A DNA stretch of 64,000 bases from Kordiimonadales bacterium IMCC3096. GTDB lineage: Bacteria > Pseudomonadota > Alphaproteobacteria > Minwuiales > Minwuiaceae. Positions 35,674-45,285 of this stretch are shown here, piece after piece. Numbering within the stretch: position 1 is the first letter of the stretch; each line of letters opens with the position of its first letter. A model generated the notes under the pieces. That model had not been told where the DNA came from and searched no databases. It saw nothing but the letters and a program-made list of their open reading frames with translations. The DNA is taken from assembly GCA_016865035.1 (NCBI GenBank), contig CP018227.1:2633501-2697500 (forward strand), in the 5' to 3' direction. Made by a program: the position numbers and the translations under genes.

Positions 35674-36942
35674 TCATTTCTCCTTCCGGCCGCGTCCCTC
35701 ACCGATGCTGGCCTTGCCGAAGCGGGCGCGGACCTGGTCCAGGGCGCTTTCGATCTTCTTGCGGCGCTGGCGGTCGGTGTCCAGCAGGTCGGGCGCGTCG
35801 GCGGTCGCACCCTGTACCAGTCCGGCGGCGCCTATGCCGATCAGGCGAAAGGCGGTCCGGCCATCCGCCTCGATCCGCATCAGTGGCTCGGCAGCGTCAT
35901 AGAGCACACCGGCAAGCTGGGTCGGATTGTCCAGGGTCCGGCTGCGGGTGCGGATGGAGAAGTCGGCTGCACGGAGCTTCAGGGTAACCGTGCGTCCGGC
36001 CAGATCCTTGCGTTTCAGATCGGCGGAAACCCGCTCCGACAGACGCCAAAGATGCCGTGCCAGTTCGTCCGCATCACGCAGGTCGCTGTTGAAGGTGGTT
36101 TCCGATGAAACACTCTTTGCCTGGTTGTCGGGACTGACGTCGCGGGCGTCGCGGCCATGGGCGAAGGCATGCAGCCGCTTGCCGATGGCGCCATAGCGGC
36201 GCATCAGGTCAGCCTCCGTAAACTTGCGGAAATCGCCGATCAGACGGATGCCGTCGGCATTCAGCTTCCGGTGAAACGCCTTGCCGACACCATAGATGTC
36301 GGAGACCGGGCGCTTTGCCAGGAAGTCCACCGCTTCGGCCTCTCCGATCGCCGCGAAACCGCGCGGCTTGTCGAGGTCGGAGGCCAGCTTGGCCAGGAAC
36401 TTGTTGTAGGACAGGCCGACGGAGATGCTGACCCCGACTTCCTGCTCCACCCGCGCGGCGAGGCGGGCGAGCATGACCGCCGGCGGGGCGTGATGGACGC
36501 GCGCGGTGCCCGACAGGTCCAGGAAGGCCTCGTCGATCGACAGCGGTTCCACCATGGGCGTCAGGTCCTGCATCAGGGCGCGGATCTCGCGGCTGACGGC
36601 GACGTATTTCTGCATGTCCGGCTTGATGACGACCGCGTCGGGGCAGGCCTTCAGCGCCTTGAACATGGGCATGGCGGACCGCACGCCGTAGATGCGGGCG
36701 ACGTAGCAGGCGGTGGAAACCACGCCACGGGTGCCGCCGCCGACGATCAGCGGCTTGTCGGCCAGGTCGGGGTTGTCGCGCTTCTCGACAGCCGCATAGA
36801 AGGCGTCGCAGTCCACATGGGCCAGGCTGAGGCGGTCCAGTTCGTCGTGGGCAATGCCGCGCGGTGATCCGCAGGTGCGGCAGATGCCGGACGCCGGTGC
36901 CCTGTCGGCCATCGCGAAACAATCCCGGCAGAGCCAGCTCAT
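35674..36942 (-). CDS. dinB: DNA polymerase IV (Y-family, DinB) with N-terminal zinc knuckle
   Basis: 422 aa translesion polymerase. [13 protein letters not shown] holds the first catalytic aspartate, and [12 protein letters not shown] the second acidic pair. KPLIVGGG, the fingers-region arginine stretch and a helix-hairpin-helix region ([18 protein letters not shown]) follow. The N-terminal 40 residues carry C5, C8, C21 and C24 (CxxC-x12-CxxC), a putative zinc site that E. coli Pol IV lacks. No clear beta-clamp motif is visible at the C terminus. The start overlaps the ROK kinase stop (ATGA). Confidence 0.92.
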   Translation of the reverse strand: MSWLCRDCFAMADRAPASGICRTCGSPRGIAHDELDRLSLAHVDCDAFYAAVEKRDNPDLADKPLIVGGGTRGVVSTACYVARIYGVRSAMPMFKALKACPDAVVIKPDMQKYVAVSREIRALMQDLTPMVEPLSIDEAFLDLSGTARVHHAPPAVMLARLAARVEQEVGVSISVGLSYNKFLAKLASDLDKPRGFAAIGEAEAVDFLAKRPVSDIYGVGKAFHRKLNADGIRLIGDFRKFTEADLMRRYGAIGKRLHAFAHGRDARDVSPDNQAKSVSSETTFNSDLRDADELARHLWRLSERVSADLKRKDLAGRTVTLKLRAADFSIRTRSRTLDNPTQLAGVLYDAAEPLMRIEADGRTAFRLIGIGAAGLVQGATADAPDLLDTDRQRRKKIESALDQVRARFGKASIGEGRGRKEK

Positions 36943-37826
36943 GATCGCGGATCACTGTCCGGCGGCCAGAGCCAGGCCGCACCGCGCACTCCGGAAGAAT
37001 CGCCGTGCCTTGCCCGGACCAGCCGTGTCGCGACGTGATCGGAGAAGACCCAGTCGGGAAGCCGTTCAGGCACATCGCGATAGAGCCGGTCGATGTTCGA
37101 CAGCCCGCCACCCAGCACGATGACCTCCGGATCCAGCACGTTGATCACGCTGGCCAGCGCCCGGGCCAGCCGGTCGGCATAGGTCCGCCAGAACAGGTCG
37201 TCGGTGATCTCGCCCGCCTGACGCTGTTGCCCGTGGGAGGCGGCATAGCTGGCGCTTACGGCCGGGCCGGACAGGAAAGCCTCGATGCAGCCATGCTTGC
37301 CGCAGTAGCACGGTGGGCCGGGGCGTTCGCTGTCGCGCGGCCACGGCAGGGGATTGTGCCCCCATTCCCCGGCGATGGCGTTGGGTCCGTGGATCAGGTG
37401 CTGGCGCCAGACCAGACCACCGCCGACACCGGTCCCCAGGATGACACCGAACACCGACAAGGCCCCGGCGGCGGCGCCGTCCACGGCCTCCGACAGGGCA
37501 AAGCAGTCGGCGTCGTTGGCGAGGCGCACGGGCCGGTCCAGCGCGGCGGCAAGGTCGCGGTCCAGCGTCTGTCCAATCAGACAGGTCGAATTGGCATTCT
37601 TGATCAGGCCGGTGGCGGGGGAGATGGCGCCCGGTGTGCCGACACCGACGGTGCAGGTCTCACCCACCGTCGCCTCGATCCCGAGAGCAAGATCACGGAC
37701 GGCCCGCACGGTCGCGGCATAGTCGGTCTGTGGCGTTGCCACGCGGCGGCGCAGGCGGATCGTGCCTTGGGCGTCCATCGCCACGGCCTCGATCTTCGTA
37801 CCGCCCAGATCAACGCCGATGCGCAT
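36939..37826 (-). CDS. ROK-family sugar kinase
   Basis: 295 aa. GVDLGGTK at the N terminus is the phosphate loop, [12 protein letters not shown] holds the catalytic aspartate and [10 protein letters not shown] the second ATP loop. [15 protein letters not shown] is the ROK zinc-binding signature. This matches bacterial fructokinase or N-acetylglucosamine kinase-like enzymes, without deciding between them. It overlaps dinB by 4 bp and precedes it in transcription. Confidence 0.88.
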   Translation of the reverse strand: MRIGVDLGGTKIEAVAMDAQGTIRLRRRVATPQTDYAATVRAVRDLALGIEATVGETCTVGVGTPGAISPATGLIKNANSTCLIGQTLDRDLAAALDRPVRLANDADCFALSEAVDGAAAGALSVFGVILGTGVGGGLVWRQHLIHGPNAIAGEWGHNPLPWPRDSERPGPPCYCGKHGCIEAFLSGPAVSASYAASHGQQRQAGEITDDLFWRTYADRLARALASVINVLDPEVIVLGGGLSNIDRLYRDVPERLPDWVFSDHVATRLVRARHGDSSGVRGAAWLWPPDSDPRS

Positions 37827-37840
37827 CCTGTCTGCTCCGG

Positions 37841-38500
37841 TCAGTCGCCGAACAGGCGGGCTTCGATGAAGGGGGTGGCCTCCGGCCAGGTATCGGCACG
37901 GTGGTGCGCATCTTCCGCCATCGGCAGCATCGGTGCCAGCCTGGGGTCGGCGACAAAGTGCAGCCGATGCACATCCACTGCCGACCTGGCCACGGAGGTA
38001 TGGTTGTGCGGAATGTCGTCGATGAAGATCGCCTCCGCGCCCGCGCGCTGCTGCAGCAGGCGCACCGCCGGCCCCTTCAGACCTTCGTTGGCGACCAGCG
38101 GAAAGTCCATGCCGTGGCGGCGCAGTGCCTGCCGCCGCCCCTCCGCCCCGTTGGCCGGAATGTTGCTCAGGACCACGATCTGCGCCCGCTCCGACAGGTG
38201 CGCCAGCGCTTCAGCGGCACCGGGCACGGGGGTCAGCTCGGCGGTATGGTTGGCGAAGAAGGTGCCGAGGTGGGTACGGACCTCCTTGCCCTCCAGCGCA
38301 CGCCCGTCCGCGTCACGGACGTTGCCGGTAATGCCGAACGATGACCAGTCGAAAGTCAGGTCGACGCTGTTCAGGTACCGCTCCAGCCCTTCCATGAACG
38401 CGAACAGTACCTCGTCCGCGTCGCTGATCACCAGCGGGCGACCGGGAATGATGTCGATGGCGTCGATCTGCGCCCGGATCGCCGGGTCAAGCTCGGTCAT
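37841..38500 (-). CDS. HAD-superfamily hydrolase
   Basis: 219 aa. LVISDADEVLFAF carries the motif I DxD, IVVLSNIPANG the motif II serine and IFIDDIPHNHTS the motif IV aspartates. A lysine in EGLKGPAVRL supplies motif III. The core is therefore complete, and phosphatase activity is likely on an unknown small substrate. It lies 14 bp upstream of the ROK gene on the same strand, suggesting a joint sugar-phosphate role. Confidence 0.82.
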   Translation of the reverse strand: MTELDPAIRAQIDAIDIIPGRPLVISDADEVLFAFMEGLERYLNSVDLTFDWSSFGITGNVRDADGRALEGKEVRTHLGTFFANHTAELTPVPGAAEALAHLSERAQIVVLSNIPANGAEGRRQALRRHGMDFPLVANEGLKGPAVRLLQQRAGAEAIFIDDIPHNHTSVARSAVDVHRLHFVADPRLAPMLPMAEDAHHRADTWPEATPFIEARLFGD

Positions 38501-38522
38501 GGGAAGTCCTGTCTCGTGCTGT

Positions 38523-39692
38523 TCAGTTCAGGCAGTCATATACCGCTTTCTCGAAGGCAAGAAAGTGCGGCAGGGCCTGGTCGTCCGCGAAGGGCAGGAT
38601 CTGGGTGGCATAGACGCCGCCGATACCGTTCTTCGGGTCGATCCAGTAGTAGGTATTGGCCAGACCCGCCCAGGCAAGTGAGCCAGCGGCGCGCCCGGTC
38701 GGGGCATCCTGCTCGTTGATCATGAACGACAGGCCCCAGGTCTTCTCGATACCGGGAAAGAATTCGGCGTCATTGGAGACGCCGCCTGCCGACTTCAGTT
38801 TCGTGACCCGGCTGGCCCCCATCTGGTTGACCGACATCTGCGCAACGGTCTCGGGCTTCAGGATCTGCCGGCCACCGGCCTGACCCCGGTTCAGGATCAT
38901 GCGGATGAAGCAGCCATAGTCTTCCACCGTGCCCACCAGGCCGCCGCCGCCCATCTCGAACTCGGCCGTGTCGGATGGGGGAGAATCCGGCTGCACCTGC
39001 AGCGAACCATCGGGGCCGCGCACATGCATCCTGGCCTTGCGGCTGTGCATCTCGTCGGTGCTTGCGAAGGCGGTGCTGGTCATGCCCATGGGGGCGAACA
39101 GGTGCTCGGCCATGTAGGCGCCAAGGGTCTGACCGCTGACCGCCTCCAGCATCAGGCCCGCCCAGTCGATGCCGGTGCCGTACTCCCATCGGGTCCCGGG
39201 ATCGAACAGCAGGGGCATCATCAGGGACGCCCGCTTGCGGCTGCTGATCGGCGGAATGCCAAGAGCCTCGACACACCGCGCGATGTCGTCGGACCACATG
39301 TCATAGACGCAGCCTGCCGTGTGGGTCAGCAGGTGCCGCAGGGTGATGTCCTGTTGCGGCGGGCGCAGTTTCGGCTGCCCGCCCGCGTCGAAGCCCTCCA
39401 GGACCTGCAGTTCCCCGATTTCCGGCAGGACCGTGCGGGCAGGGGCGTCGAGGTCGAGACGGCCCTGCTCGACAAGCTGCATCACCGCCGCCCCGGTGAT
39501 GGCCTTGGTCATGGAGGCGATCCAGAACACGGTATCCGTGGTCATCGGTGTGCCGGAACCCAGCGCACGCTCCCCGAACGCGTTCTGATAGGTTGTGCCG
39601 TTGGTATCCGTCACCAGCGCGACAACACCGGGCACGGTCCCGGCATCGGTTGCCGCGCCCAGAAGGGCATCGAGTATCTGCTGAACGTCCAA
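38523..39692 (-). CDS. Serine hydrolase of the class C beta-lactamase/esterase family
   Basis: 389 aa without a signal peptide. WIASMTKAITG contains the SxxK nucleophile, RWEYGTGIDWAG the Tyr of the YxN-like motif and SLAWAGLANTYYWID the third-motif region. The absence of an export signal and of a classical KTG box point to a cytoplasmic esterase (EstB-like) and not an antibiotic-resistance enzyme. Its start is 94 bp from the DUF3572 stop, and the two read in the same direction. Confidence 0.85.
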   Translation of the reverse strand: MDVQQILDALLGAATDAGTVPGVVALVTDTNGTTYQNAFGERALGSGTPMTTDTVFWIASMTKAITGAAVMQLVEQGRLDLDAPARTVLPEIGELQVLEGFDAGGQPKLRPPQQDITLRHLLTHTAGCVYDMWSDDIARCVEALGIPPISSRKRASLMMPLLFDPGTRWEYGTGIDWAGLMLEAVSGQTLGAYMAEHLFAPMGMTSTAFASTDEMHSRKARMHVRGPDGSLQVQPDSPPSDTAEFEMGGGGLVGTVEDYGCFIRMILNRGQAGGRQILKPETVAQMSVNQMGASRVTKLKSAGGVSNDAEFFPGIEKTWGLSFMINEQDAPTGRAAGSLAWAGLANTYYWIDPKNGIGGVYATQILPFADDQALPHFLAFEKAVYDCLN

Positions 39693-39786
39693 GTCACTTC
39701 TCCCCGATGATCATGCCGCCAGTACCGGTCCTGGCCAAACGGATCATAGCCAACAGGCCGAGGCATGTGGTAGGGTTCGCGCGAGA

Positions 39787-40059
39787 TCAGTAATCGAAGC
39801 TGGCACCCGGCAATTGCCTGCGCGCACGGGCCGGTTCGGCGGGATCGATCCCCTGATCGGCGCAGAAATCCAGCAGCAAGCCTTCGTTCTGCAACAGGTG
39901 ATCCATGACACCCGCAAGGAATTCCGGCGATCCGGCGCTACGCCGTAACTCCGACGGGGAGACCCCGGCGAGTGCCAGAAATGCCTCGATCCGGTCCGCG
40001 TCGGCGGCAAGGAAACCAAGAGCGTTGATGGCGAGCACTTCCGCAGCGTCACGATCCAT
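39787..40059 (-). CDS. DUF3572 family protein
   Basis: 90 aa small protein of an alphaproteobacterial family. AAEVLAINALGFLAADADRI, the FLAGVMDHLLQNEGLLLDF segment and PARARRQLPG match the family pattern. All helix, no cysteine cluster. It is divergent from divK, a common arrangement in this group. Function unknown. I start at 40059; the frame is open to 40113. Confidence 0.82.
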   Translation of the reverse strand: MDRDAAEVLAINALGFLAADADRIEAFLALAGVSPSELRRSAGSPEFLAGVMDHLLQNEGLLLDFCADQGIDPAEPARARRQLPGASFDY

Positions 40060-40137
40060 GATTGATTGCTGTTCCCGTAAATGCAGAAATGTGTGATTGG
40101 ATCCCGACACCAAGGTTACCCCGTTGGGTCCGGAACG

Positions 40138-40152
40138 TTAACTCTTGCTTTA
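40138..40152 (+). promoter_or_regulatory. CtrA-like binding site upstream of divK
   Basis: TTAA-N7-TTTA matches the CtrA full-site TTAA-N7-TTAA at 7 of 8 positions. It lies in the divergent DUF3572/divK region, 146 bp before divK. CtrA controls cell-cycle genes in relatives. Confidence 0.45.
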
Positions 40153-40297
40153 CACGCCACTGCGATGATCCGTCCTGCGGGGCAAAAAGCGCAGTTGTTC
40201 CGAAGTGTTGGCACTGGGCCCAAGCCGTTCATCGGGGATCGTTCGGATCCGGTGGACAGGATGAACATGACGCGGCAGAAGGCCGTTTGAGGATAGC

Positions 40298-40663
40298 ATG
40301 TCGAAAACCGTTCTTATCGTCGAAGACAACGAGCTGAACATGAAGCTGTTTCATGATCTGCTTGATGCCCATGGATATGCCACCGTGCAGACCAAGGATG
40401 GGATGGAGGCGCTGAAGCTGGCACGTGAGCACCGTCCTGACCTGATCCTGATGGACATCCAGTTGCCGGAGGTTTCGGGGCTGGAGGTTACCAAGTGGAT
40501 CAAGGAAGACGATGACCTGCGATCCATACCCGTTATCGCCGTCACGGCTTTCGCCATGAAGGGCGATGAGGAGAAGATTCGCGACGGTGGCTGCGAGGCC
40601 TATATCTCGAAGCCGATCTCTGTCGGGACCTTCATTGATACGGTCAAGCAGTTCCTGGGTTAA
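40298..40663 (+). CDS. divK: Single-domain response regulator DivK
   Basis: 121 aa receiver domain only. The acid pocket is VEDN (residues 8-11), the phosphoacceptor D53 in MDIQLP, the threonine in [11 protein letters not shown] and K105 in SKPISV. Near-identical to DivK of other alphaproteobacteria, which controls the CckA-CtrA phosphorelay through DivL. It is followed 6 bp later by pleD, the classical partner gene. Confidence 0.95.
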   Translation: MSKTVLIVEDNELNMKLFHDLLDAHGYATVQTKDGMEALKLAREHRPDLILMDIQLPEVSGLEVTKWIKEDDDLRSIPVIAVTAFAMKGDEEKIRDGGCEAYISKPISVGTFIDTVKQFLG

Positions 40664-40669
40664 TCGCAG

Positions 40670-42028
40670 ATGTCTGCCCGCGTACTCGTGGTCGATGACG
40701 TTCTGCCGAACGTGCGTATTCTGGAGGCGAAGCTCTCCAGCGAGTATTATCAGGTGTTCACCGCCAGCAACGGCCCGGAGGCGCTGGAAGTCGTTGAACG
40801 CGACAATCCGGATATCGTGCTGCTGGATGTGATGATGCCCGGCATGGATGGCTTCGAGGTCTGCCGCCGGATGAAGGCCAACCCCGCTGTTTCCCACATT
40901 CCTGTCGTCATGGTGACGGCCCTGTCCGACGCATCCGACCGGGTGCAGGGGCTTGAGGCCGGCGCCGACGACTTCCTGACCAAGCCAGTCAATGACATGG
41001 CCCTGTTCTCCCGCGTGCGTTCGCTGGTCCGGCTCAAGATGACGATGGACGAGCTGAAGCTGCGCCGCCAGACCGGTGAGCGGCTGGGCATGTATTCCAC
41101 CGAGAGCGAGATGACGGTGGAGGGCGCGCCGGTTCTGGTGATTGACGACAATGCGTCCGACAATCGGCACGTCAAGCGCCACATGGGCGACAAGTTCAGC
41201 CTGACCCTCGAGGCCGAGCCGGAAGCCGCGATCACACGGGCGCGTGAAGGCAATCCCGACCTGATCATCCTGTCACTCGACCACCGCGGCACCGACCCGC
41301 TGCGGCTGACGTCGCGCATTCGCAATGATGCCGTGACCCGCCAGGTGCCCATCCTGATGATCGGGGAGGAAAGCGACAACGAGCGGATTGCCAAGGGGCT
41401 GGAGCTTGGTGTCACGGACTATCTGCTGCGTCCGATCGACGGCAACGAACTGACCGCCCGCGCCAAGACGCAGGTGCGCCGGAAGCGGTTCCAGGACCAG
41501 CTCCGCGAAAGCGTCGAGGCCTCCATCACCATGGCGATGACGGACCCGCTGACGGGTCTCTACAACCGCCGCTATCTGGACCAGCATCTCGAGATGGCGA
41601 TGCAGCGCAACCGCTCGGCAGGCAAGCCGCTGTCATTCCTGCTGCTCGACATCGATCATTTCAAGGCGGTCAACGACACCTATGGCCATGCCGTCGGCGA
41701 CAAGATCCTGAAGCAGTTCGCGGAGCGGATCGAGCGCAGCGTGCGCGGCTTCGACCTCTGCGCCCGCTTCGGTGGCGAGGAATTCGTGGTCATGATGCCG
41801 GAAGCTGACAGGGTACTGGCCGAAAAGGTCGGCGAGCGCCTGCGCTGGGCCATGGAGGTCGAGCCCTTCGGGACCGGCGAGGACGTCGGTTCGATCGACG
41901 TCACCTGCTCGGTCGGCGGGGCCACGCTGCGGGATGGGGAAGACCCACCATCCCTGATGAAGCGCGCCGACATGGCCCTCTACAAGGCAAAGAATGCGGG
42001 CCGCAACAAGATGGTGATGGCCGAATAG
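40670..42028 (+). CDS. pleD: Response-regulator diguanylate cyclase PleD
   Basis: 452 aa with REC-REC-GGEEF architecture. D53 of the first receiver is the phosphoacceptor (LLDVMMPGMDG). The second receiver has lost it (LIILSLDHRG) and serves as a dimer adaptor. The cyclase domain has an intact RFGGEEFVV active site, and RGFD, five residues earlier, is the c-di-GMP inhibitory I-site. In the model system, PleD and DivK act in polar development. Cotranscribed with divK. Confidence 0.96.
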   Translation: MSARVLVVDDVLPNVRILEAKLSSEYYQVFTASNGPEALEVVERDNPDIVLLDVMMPGMDGFEVCRRMKANPAVSHIPVVMVTALSDASDRVQGLEAGADDFLTKPVNDMALFSRVRSLVRLKMTMDELKLRRQTGERLGMYSTESEMTVEGAPVLVIDDNASDNRHVKRHMGDKFSLTLEAEPEAAITRAREGNPDLIILSLDHRGTDPLRLTSRIRNDAVTRQVPILMIGEESDNERIAKGLELGVTDYLLRPIDGNELTARAKTQVRRKRFQDQLRESVEASITMAMTDPLTGLYNRRYLDQHLEMAMQRNRSAGKPLSFLLLDIDHFKAVNDTYGHAVGDKILKQFAERIERSVRGFDLCARFGGEEFVVMMPEADRVLAEKVGERLRWAMEVEPFGTGEDVGSIDVTCSVGGATLRDGEDPPSLMKRADMALYKAKNAGRNKMVMAE

Positions 42029-42056
42029 GTCCAGCCACCCTCCGAAGAGGACCGGT

Positions 42057-42086
42057 CACCGTCCCCTGCCGATACAGGGAACGGTG
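42057..42086 (+). terminator. Stem-loop after pleD
   Basis: CACCGTCCCCTG (42057-42068) pairs with CAGGGAACGGTG (42075-42086) with one mismatch. No T-run follows, so termination is only possible. It lies between convergent pleD and the thiolase gene. Confidence 0.4.
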
Positions 42087-42156
42087 AACTCTCGGGACCG
42101 TTACGCGAACCCGCGCCTTGTTGTCCGGGCCGTGTTTCCGGCAGGACTGCCCGCGA

Positions 42157-43359
42157 TCAGGCGCCCTCCAGCCCCACGATGGCGATGGACGAGACATTGT
42201 GGTGCGGGAAGCCGCCCAGATTGTGCGTCAGGCCGATCTTCGGGTCCGCCAGCTGGCGCTTGTCGGCCCGTCCCAGCAACTGCTGGTACATCTCGTAGAG
42301 CATGCGGAGGCCGGATGCGCCGATGGGGTGGCCAAAGCATTTCAGGCCGCCGTCGATCTGCGCCGGTACGCCGCCATCCGCATCGAAGAAACCGTCCAGG
42401 AAATCCTTCCAGGCCGTGCCTTCCTTGGAGATGTAGAGGTCTTCGGCCGTCACCAGTTCGGTGATCGAGAAGCAGTCATGGCATTCGAACATGGACACCT
42501 GTTCGCGGGGATTGGTGATCCCGGCTTCGGCGTAGGCCCGCTCGGCGGCCTTCCGGGTCGTCATGAAATAGGAACCGTCCCAGCCTTCGCCGCTGGATTC
42601 GATGCCGTTGGAGACGGCGAGCTGAAGTGCCTTCACGGTCACCAGATCCTTCTTGCCGAGCTTCCGCGCGATCTCCGGCGTGGTGACGATGGCAGCGGCC
42701 GAACCGTCGGACACACCACAGCAGTCGAACAGGCCCAGCGGCTCCGCGATCATCGGTGCGTTCAGCACGGCGTCCGTGTCGATTTCCTTCTGCAGGTGTG
42801 CCTTCGGGTTCTTGGCCCCGTTGGCGTGGCTCTTCACGGAGACCTGCGCCATGGCGCGCTTCAGGTCTTCCGGCTTCACGCCATGCTTCTTCTGGTAGGC
42901 GGTGGCGAGCTGGGCGAACGATCCGGGCGCGGAGGCGTTGGCCCAGGTCATGTTGGAGACGGCGCCGGCCATGTTCTGCGGCAGGCCGCCATAGCCCGTG
43001 TCCTTCAGCTTCTCGACGCCGACCGCCAGGGCGATGTCAGCGGCACCGGAGGCCACGGCATAGACCGCGCCACGGAAGGCTTCGGTGCCGGAGGCGCAAT
43101 AGTTCTCGACACGGGTCACCGGGATGTAGGGCAGGCGCAGCGCGACGGACAGCGGCACGGCGGACTTGCCGACATGGATTTCCTCGATTGCGGTGGAGAA
43201 CCACGCGGCTTCGATCTGACTGGTCTCGATGCCCGCATCCTTCAGGCATTCCTCATAGGCCTCGATGATCAGATCGTCGGCGTCGCAGTCCCAGCGCTCG
43301 CCGAATTTCGAACAGCCCATGCCCAGAATGGCGACACGATCCCTGATTCCTGCTGGCAT
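42157..43359 (-). CDS. SCP2-type thiolase / acetyl-CoA acetyltransferase family protein
   Basis: 400 aa. The nucleophile is in VENYCASGTEAF, the HxxxG-type histidine in GHPIGASG and a second histidine in THNLGG replaces the terminal Cys-Gly pair of degradative thiolases, typical of SCP2/nonspecific-lipid-transfer thiolases. GGGGAG precedes the ATG at 43359. It lies directly downstream of the HMG-CoA-synthase-like/DUF35 gene on the same strand with 182 bp between, including a terminator. The pair is likely one complex. Confidence 0.87.
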   Translation of the reverse strand: MPAGIRDRVAILGMGCSKFGERWDCDADDLIIEAYEECLKDAGIETSQIEAAWFSTAIEEIHVGKSAVPLSVALRLPYIPVTRVENYCASGTEAFRGAVYAVASGAADIALAVGVEKLKDTGYGGLPQNMAGAVSNMTWANASAPGSFAQLATAYQKKHGVKPEDLKRAMAQVSVKSHANGAKNPKAHLQKEIDTDAVLNAPMIAEPLGLFDCCGVSDGSAAAIVTTPEIARKLGKKDLVTVKALQLAVSNGIESSGEGWDGSYFMTTRKAAERAYAEAGITNPREQVSMFECHDCFSITELVTAEDLYISKEGTAWKDFLDGFFDADGGVPAQIDGGLKCFGHPIGASGLRMLYEMYQQLLGRADKRQLADPKIGLTHNLGGFPHHNVSSIAIVGLEGA

Positions 43360-43481
43360 GATCAGACACTCCCCGGATGTTTGCGTGAACACGTAGTGGA
43401 AAAGTACGCTTGCGAACGATTTAGTCAAACAGCTTCGTCGGCATGGCCGATCTGCGATACCCCGTTGTCACGGATGTCCCA

Positions 43482-43514
43482 AAAGAAAAGCGGCCCCGAA
43501 TGATCGGAGCCGCT
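43482..43514 (-). terminator. Rho-independent terminator after the HMG-CoA-synthase-like gene
   Basis: On the minus strand AGCGGCTCCGA and TCGGGGCCGCT form an 11-bp stem with a four-base loop followed by TTTCTTTT. It separates this gene from the downstream thiolase. Confidence 0.85.
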
Positions 43515-43541
43515 TGTCGTCTCGATACAGTCCCGGAAAGG

Positions 43542-45002
43542 TCAGGCCGTCTTGCGATGGTCCGGTGCTGCCTTCCAGAAGTACTTCTTGAAGCCGCGGC
43601 GCTCGTCCTCGACCTTGATGCGGAAGACCATGCGCAGGGGCATGCCGACCTCGACACCGCCCTTGTCCACGTCGGTCAGGTCGGCCATCAGCCGTCCGCC
43701 ACCCTCGAACGTCACCATGCCGAAATGGGTGGGCGGGTCCGGGGAGTAGGTCAGGCCATCCGCAGTCCAGCTCTGCACGGTGCAGGGCACGTCGGAGAAG
43801 CGGTAGTCTTCCTGGCTGTGCCAGGCACCGCAGTTCGGGTTCACGCAGATATGCGCCTTCGGGTACTGCACGGTGCCGCACTTGGTGCACTTGCCGCCCT
43901 TGAAGCCCAGAACCATCTCCCGCTTCCGGTAGAGCGTCGACAGTGCCGTCTGCGCGTCCGTCTCCGCCCGAATGCCCTTGTCGCGGTCGATCAGGTCGTT
44001 GAAGGCGAGATAGCGGTTGTAGTTGGTTTCCGCCTTGCCGCGGGCCAGAGACGATTCGACACCGCCCAGTGCGGGCTTGAAGCTGGTGACGGCATCCGTG
44101 GTCCGGAACAGCATCAGGTCACAGCCCTGACCCCAGCCGATGACCAGGATGACCTGGCCCGGCTTGGCGTTCTGCAGTGCCTTCGACAGCATGATCAGCG
44201 CGTGGGCCGTACCGGCCTCACCCATCACCGCATGCAGGTTGTCCTGCACGGCGGTGTCGGGAATGCCGGCGCCCTTGGCGATCTTCTGCGGCACGCCGCG
44301 GATCAGCGCGGGCATGATCATCACGTCAACGTCGGACGGGGCGACGTCGACCTTGGCGAACAGGGCATCGATGCCGCGCGGCACGATCTTGAAATAGCCC
44401 TCGTCGCGGATCCAGCGCTCTTCCCAGTTGTAGTCGAAGTCGCGGTTCTGGCCGCGATAATGGTCAACGAAGTCCACGGAGACCTGATGGCTGCCGAGAT
44501 ACTCCGCGATCACGTTGTTCTGGCCGAGCAGCATGGCGGCGGCGCCGTCACCCATCTGCAGTTCCTGCGCGCCGGAGGCCGCGGTCTGGCGGTGGTCGGC
44601 GGCGAGAAAGAGAACCTGCCCGTCGCGCTCGCCCATCCCCTCCAGCACATCGATCAGGCCGGAGGTGCCGGCCCGCTGTGACGAGGTCAGGTCAACGGTC
44701 TTCAGGTCCTCGCCCAGATCCAGCGCCGTTGCGGCCACTGTGGCGTTCTGGCGGTCGGCAAAGGGCAGGGTGGTGGAGGCGAGATAGATCGCCCGCAGGT
44801 CCGCCGGACCCTTCTCGCCGATGCAGTCGCGCCCGGCCTCGACGGCCATGGTCAGACTGTCCTCGTCCCAGTTGCACATGGACCGTTCGCCCTTGGCGAG
44901 ACCGGCCAGTCCGGGATTGAACCAACCATTGGCCTCGACCACAGACTTGCGCTGCAGCCGCAGCCGCGGCACGTAGCCACCAAAACCGGTAATTCCTGCC
45001 AT
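43542..45002 (-). CDS. HMG-CoA-synthase-like protein fused to a DUF35 zinc-ribbon/OB domain
   Basis: 486 aa. Residues 1-350 have the thiolase-like HMG-CoA synthase fold (ITGFGGYVPRLRL; KTVDLTSSQRAGTSG). The position of the archaeal nucleophile Cys (DLEFACKAGT) is Gln109. Residues 380-486 are a DUF35 domain with a zinc ribbon CTKCGTVQYPKAHICVNPNC and an OB-like tail. Archaeal thiolase, HMG-CoA synthase and DUF35 form one complex from separate genes; here DUF35 is fused. Real mevalonate synthesis is unlikely given the missing Cys. The start at 45002 gives MAGITGFGG. Confidence 0.85.
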   Translation of the reverse strand: MAGITGFGGYVPRLRLQRKSVVEANGWFNPGLAGLAKGERSMCNWDEDSLTMAVEAGRDCIGEKGPADLRAIYLASTTLPFADRQNATVAATALDLGEDLKTVDLTSSQRAGTSGLIDVLEGMGERDGQVLFLAADHRQTAASGAQELQMGDGAAAMLLGQNNVIAEYLGSHQVSVDFVDHYRGQNRDFDYNWEERWIRDEGYFKIVPRGIDALFAKVDVAPSDVDVMIMPALIRGVPQKIAKGAGIPDTAVQDNLHAVMGEAGTAHALIMLSKALQNAKPGQVILVIGWGQGCDLMLFRTTDAVTSFKPALGGVESSLARGKAETNYNRYLAFNDLIDRDKGIRAETDAQTALSTLYRKREMVLGFKGGKCTKCGTVQYPKAHICVNPNCGAWHSQEDYRFSDVPCTVQSWTADGLTYSPDPPTHFGMVTFEGGGRLMADLTDVDKGGVEVGMPLRMVFRIKVEDERRGFKKYFWKAAPDHRKTA

Positions 45003-45285
45003 TCGCCTCTTCCCTCGCCCTATTGTTGCCCTGACCCTGTACTGCATGCGGAAACGCACCGCGCATCAGGATCACAAACAGAAGATTCGACGGAAGGATT
45101 CGGGACTGCCGCGCCGGGACCAGTGGTCCGTGGCAGCGTTCAGGCGACCCTCCCCGTCGCTCGCCGTTGAGTTAACCCGACCTGACAGGACACTGCAAGA
45201 CCGGCAGTGCCCGTCTGGCGACAGGGCAGGGATGCATCATCGACGGGGATTGGCGGAGACCGCGACCACGAAAAGGGGCTGCCGG

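Noticed and set aside
38523-39692. Beta-lactam resistance gene
   Set aside because: Only fold motifs match; no export signal and no clear KTG motif, so an esterase is likelier.
42157-45002. A mevalonate pathway operon (thiolase plus HMG-CoA synthase)
   Set aside because: The synthase-like protein lacks the nucleophilic cysteine, and no HMG-CoA reductase or mevalonate kinase is present.
45117-45129. GGACCA-g-TGGTCC palindrome in the 283-bp gap before the HMG-CoA-synthase-like gene
   Set aside because: Short and without a regulator or promoter near enough to interpret; the rest of that gap shows nothing recognisable.
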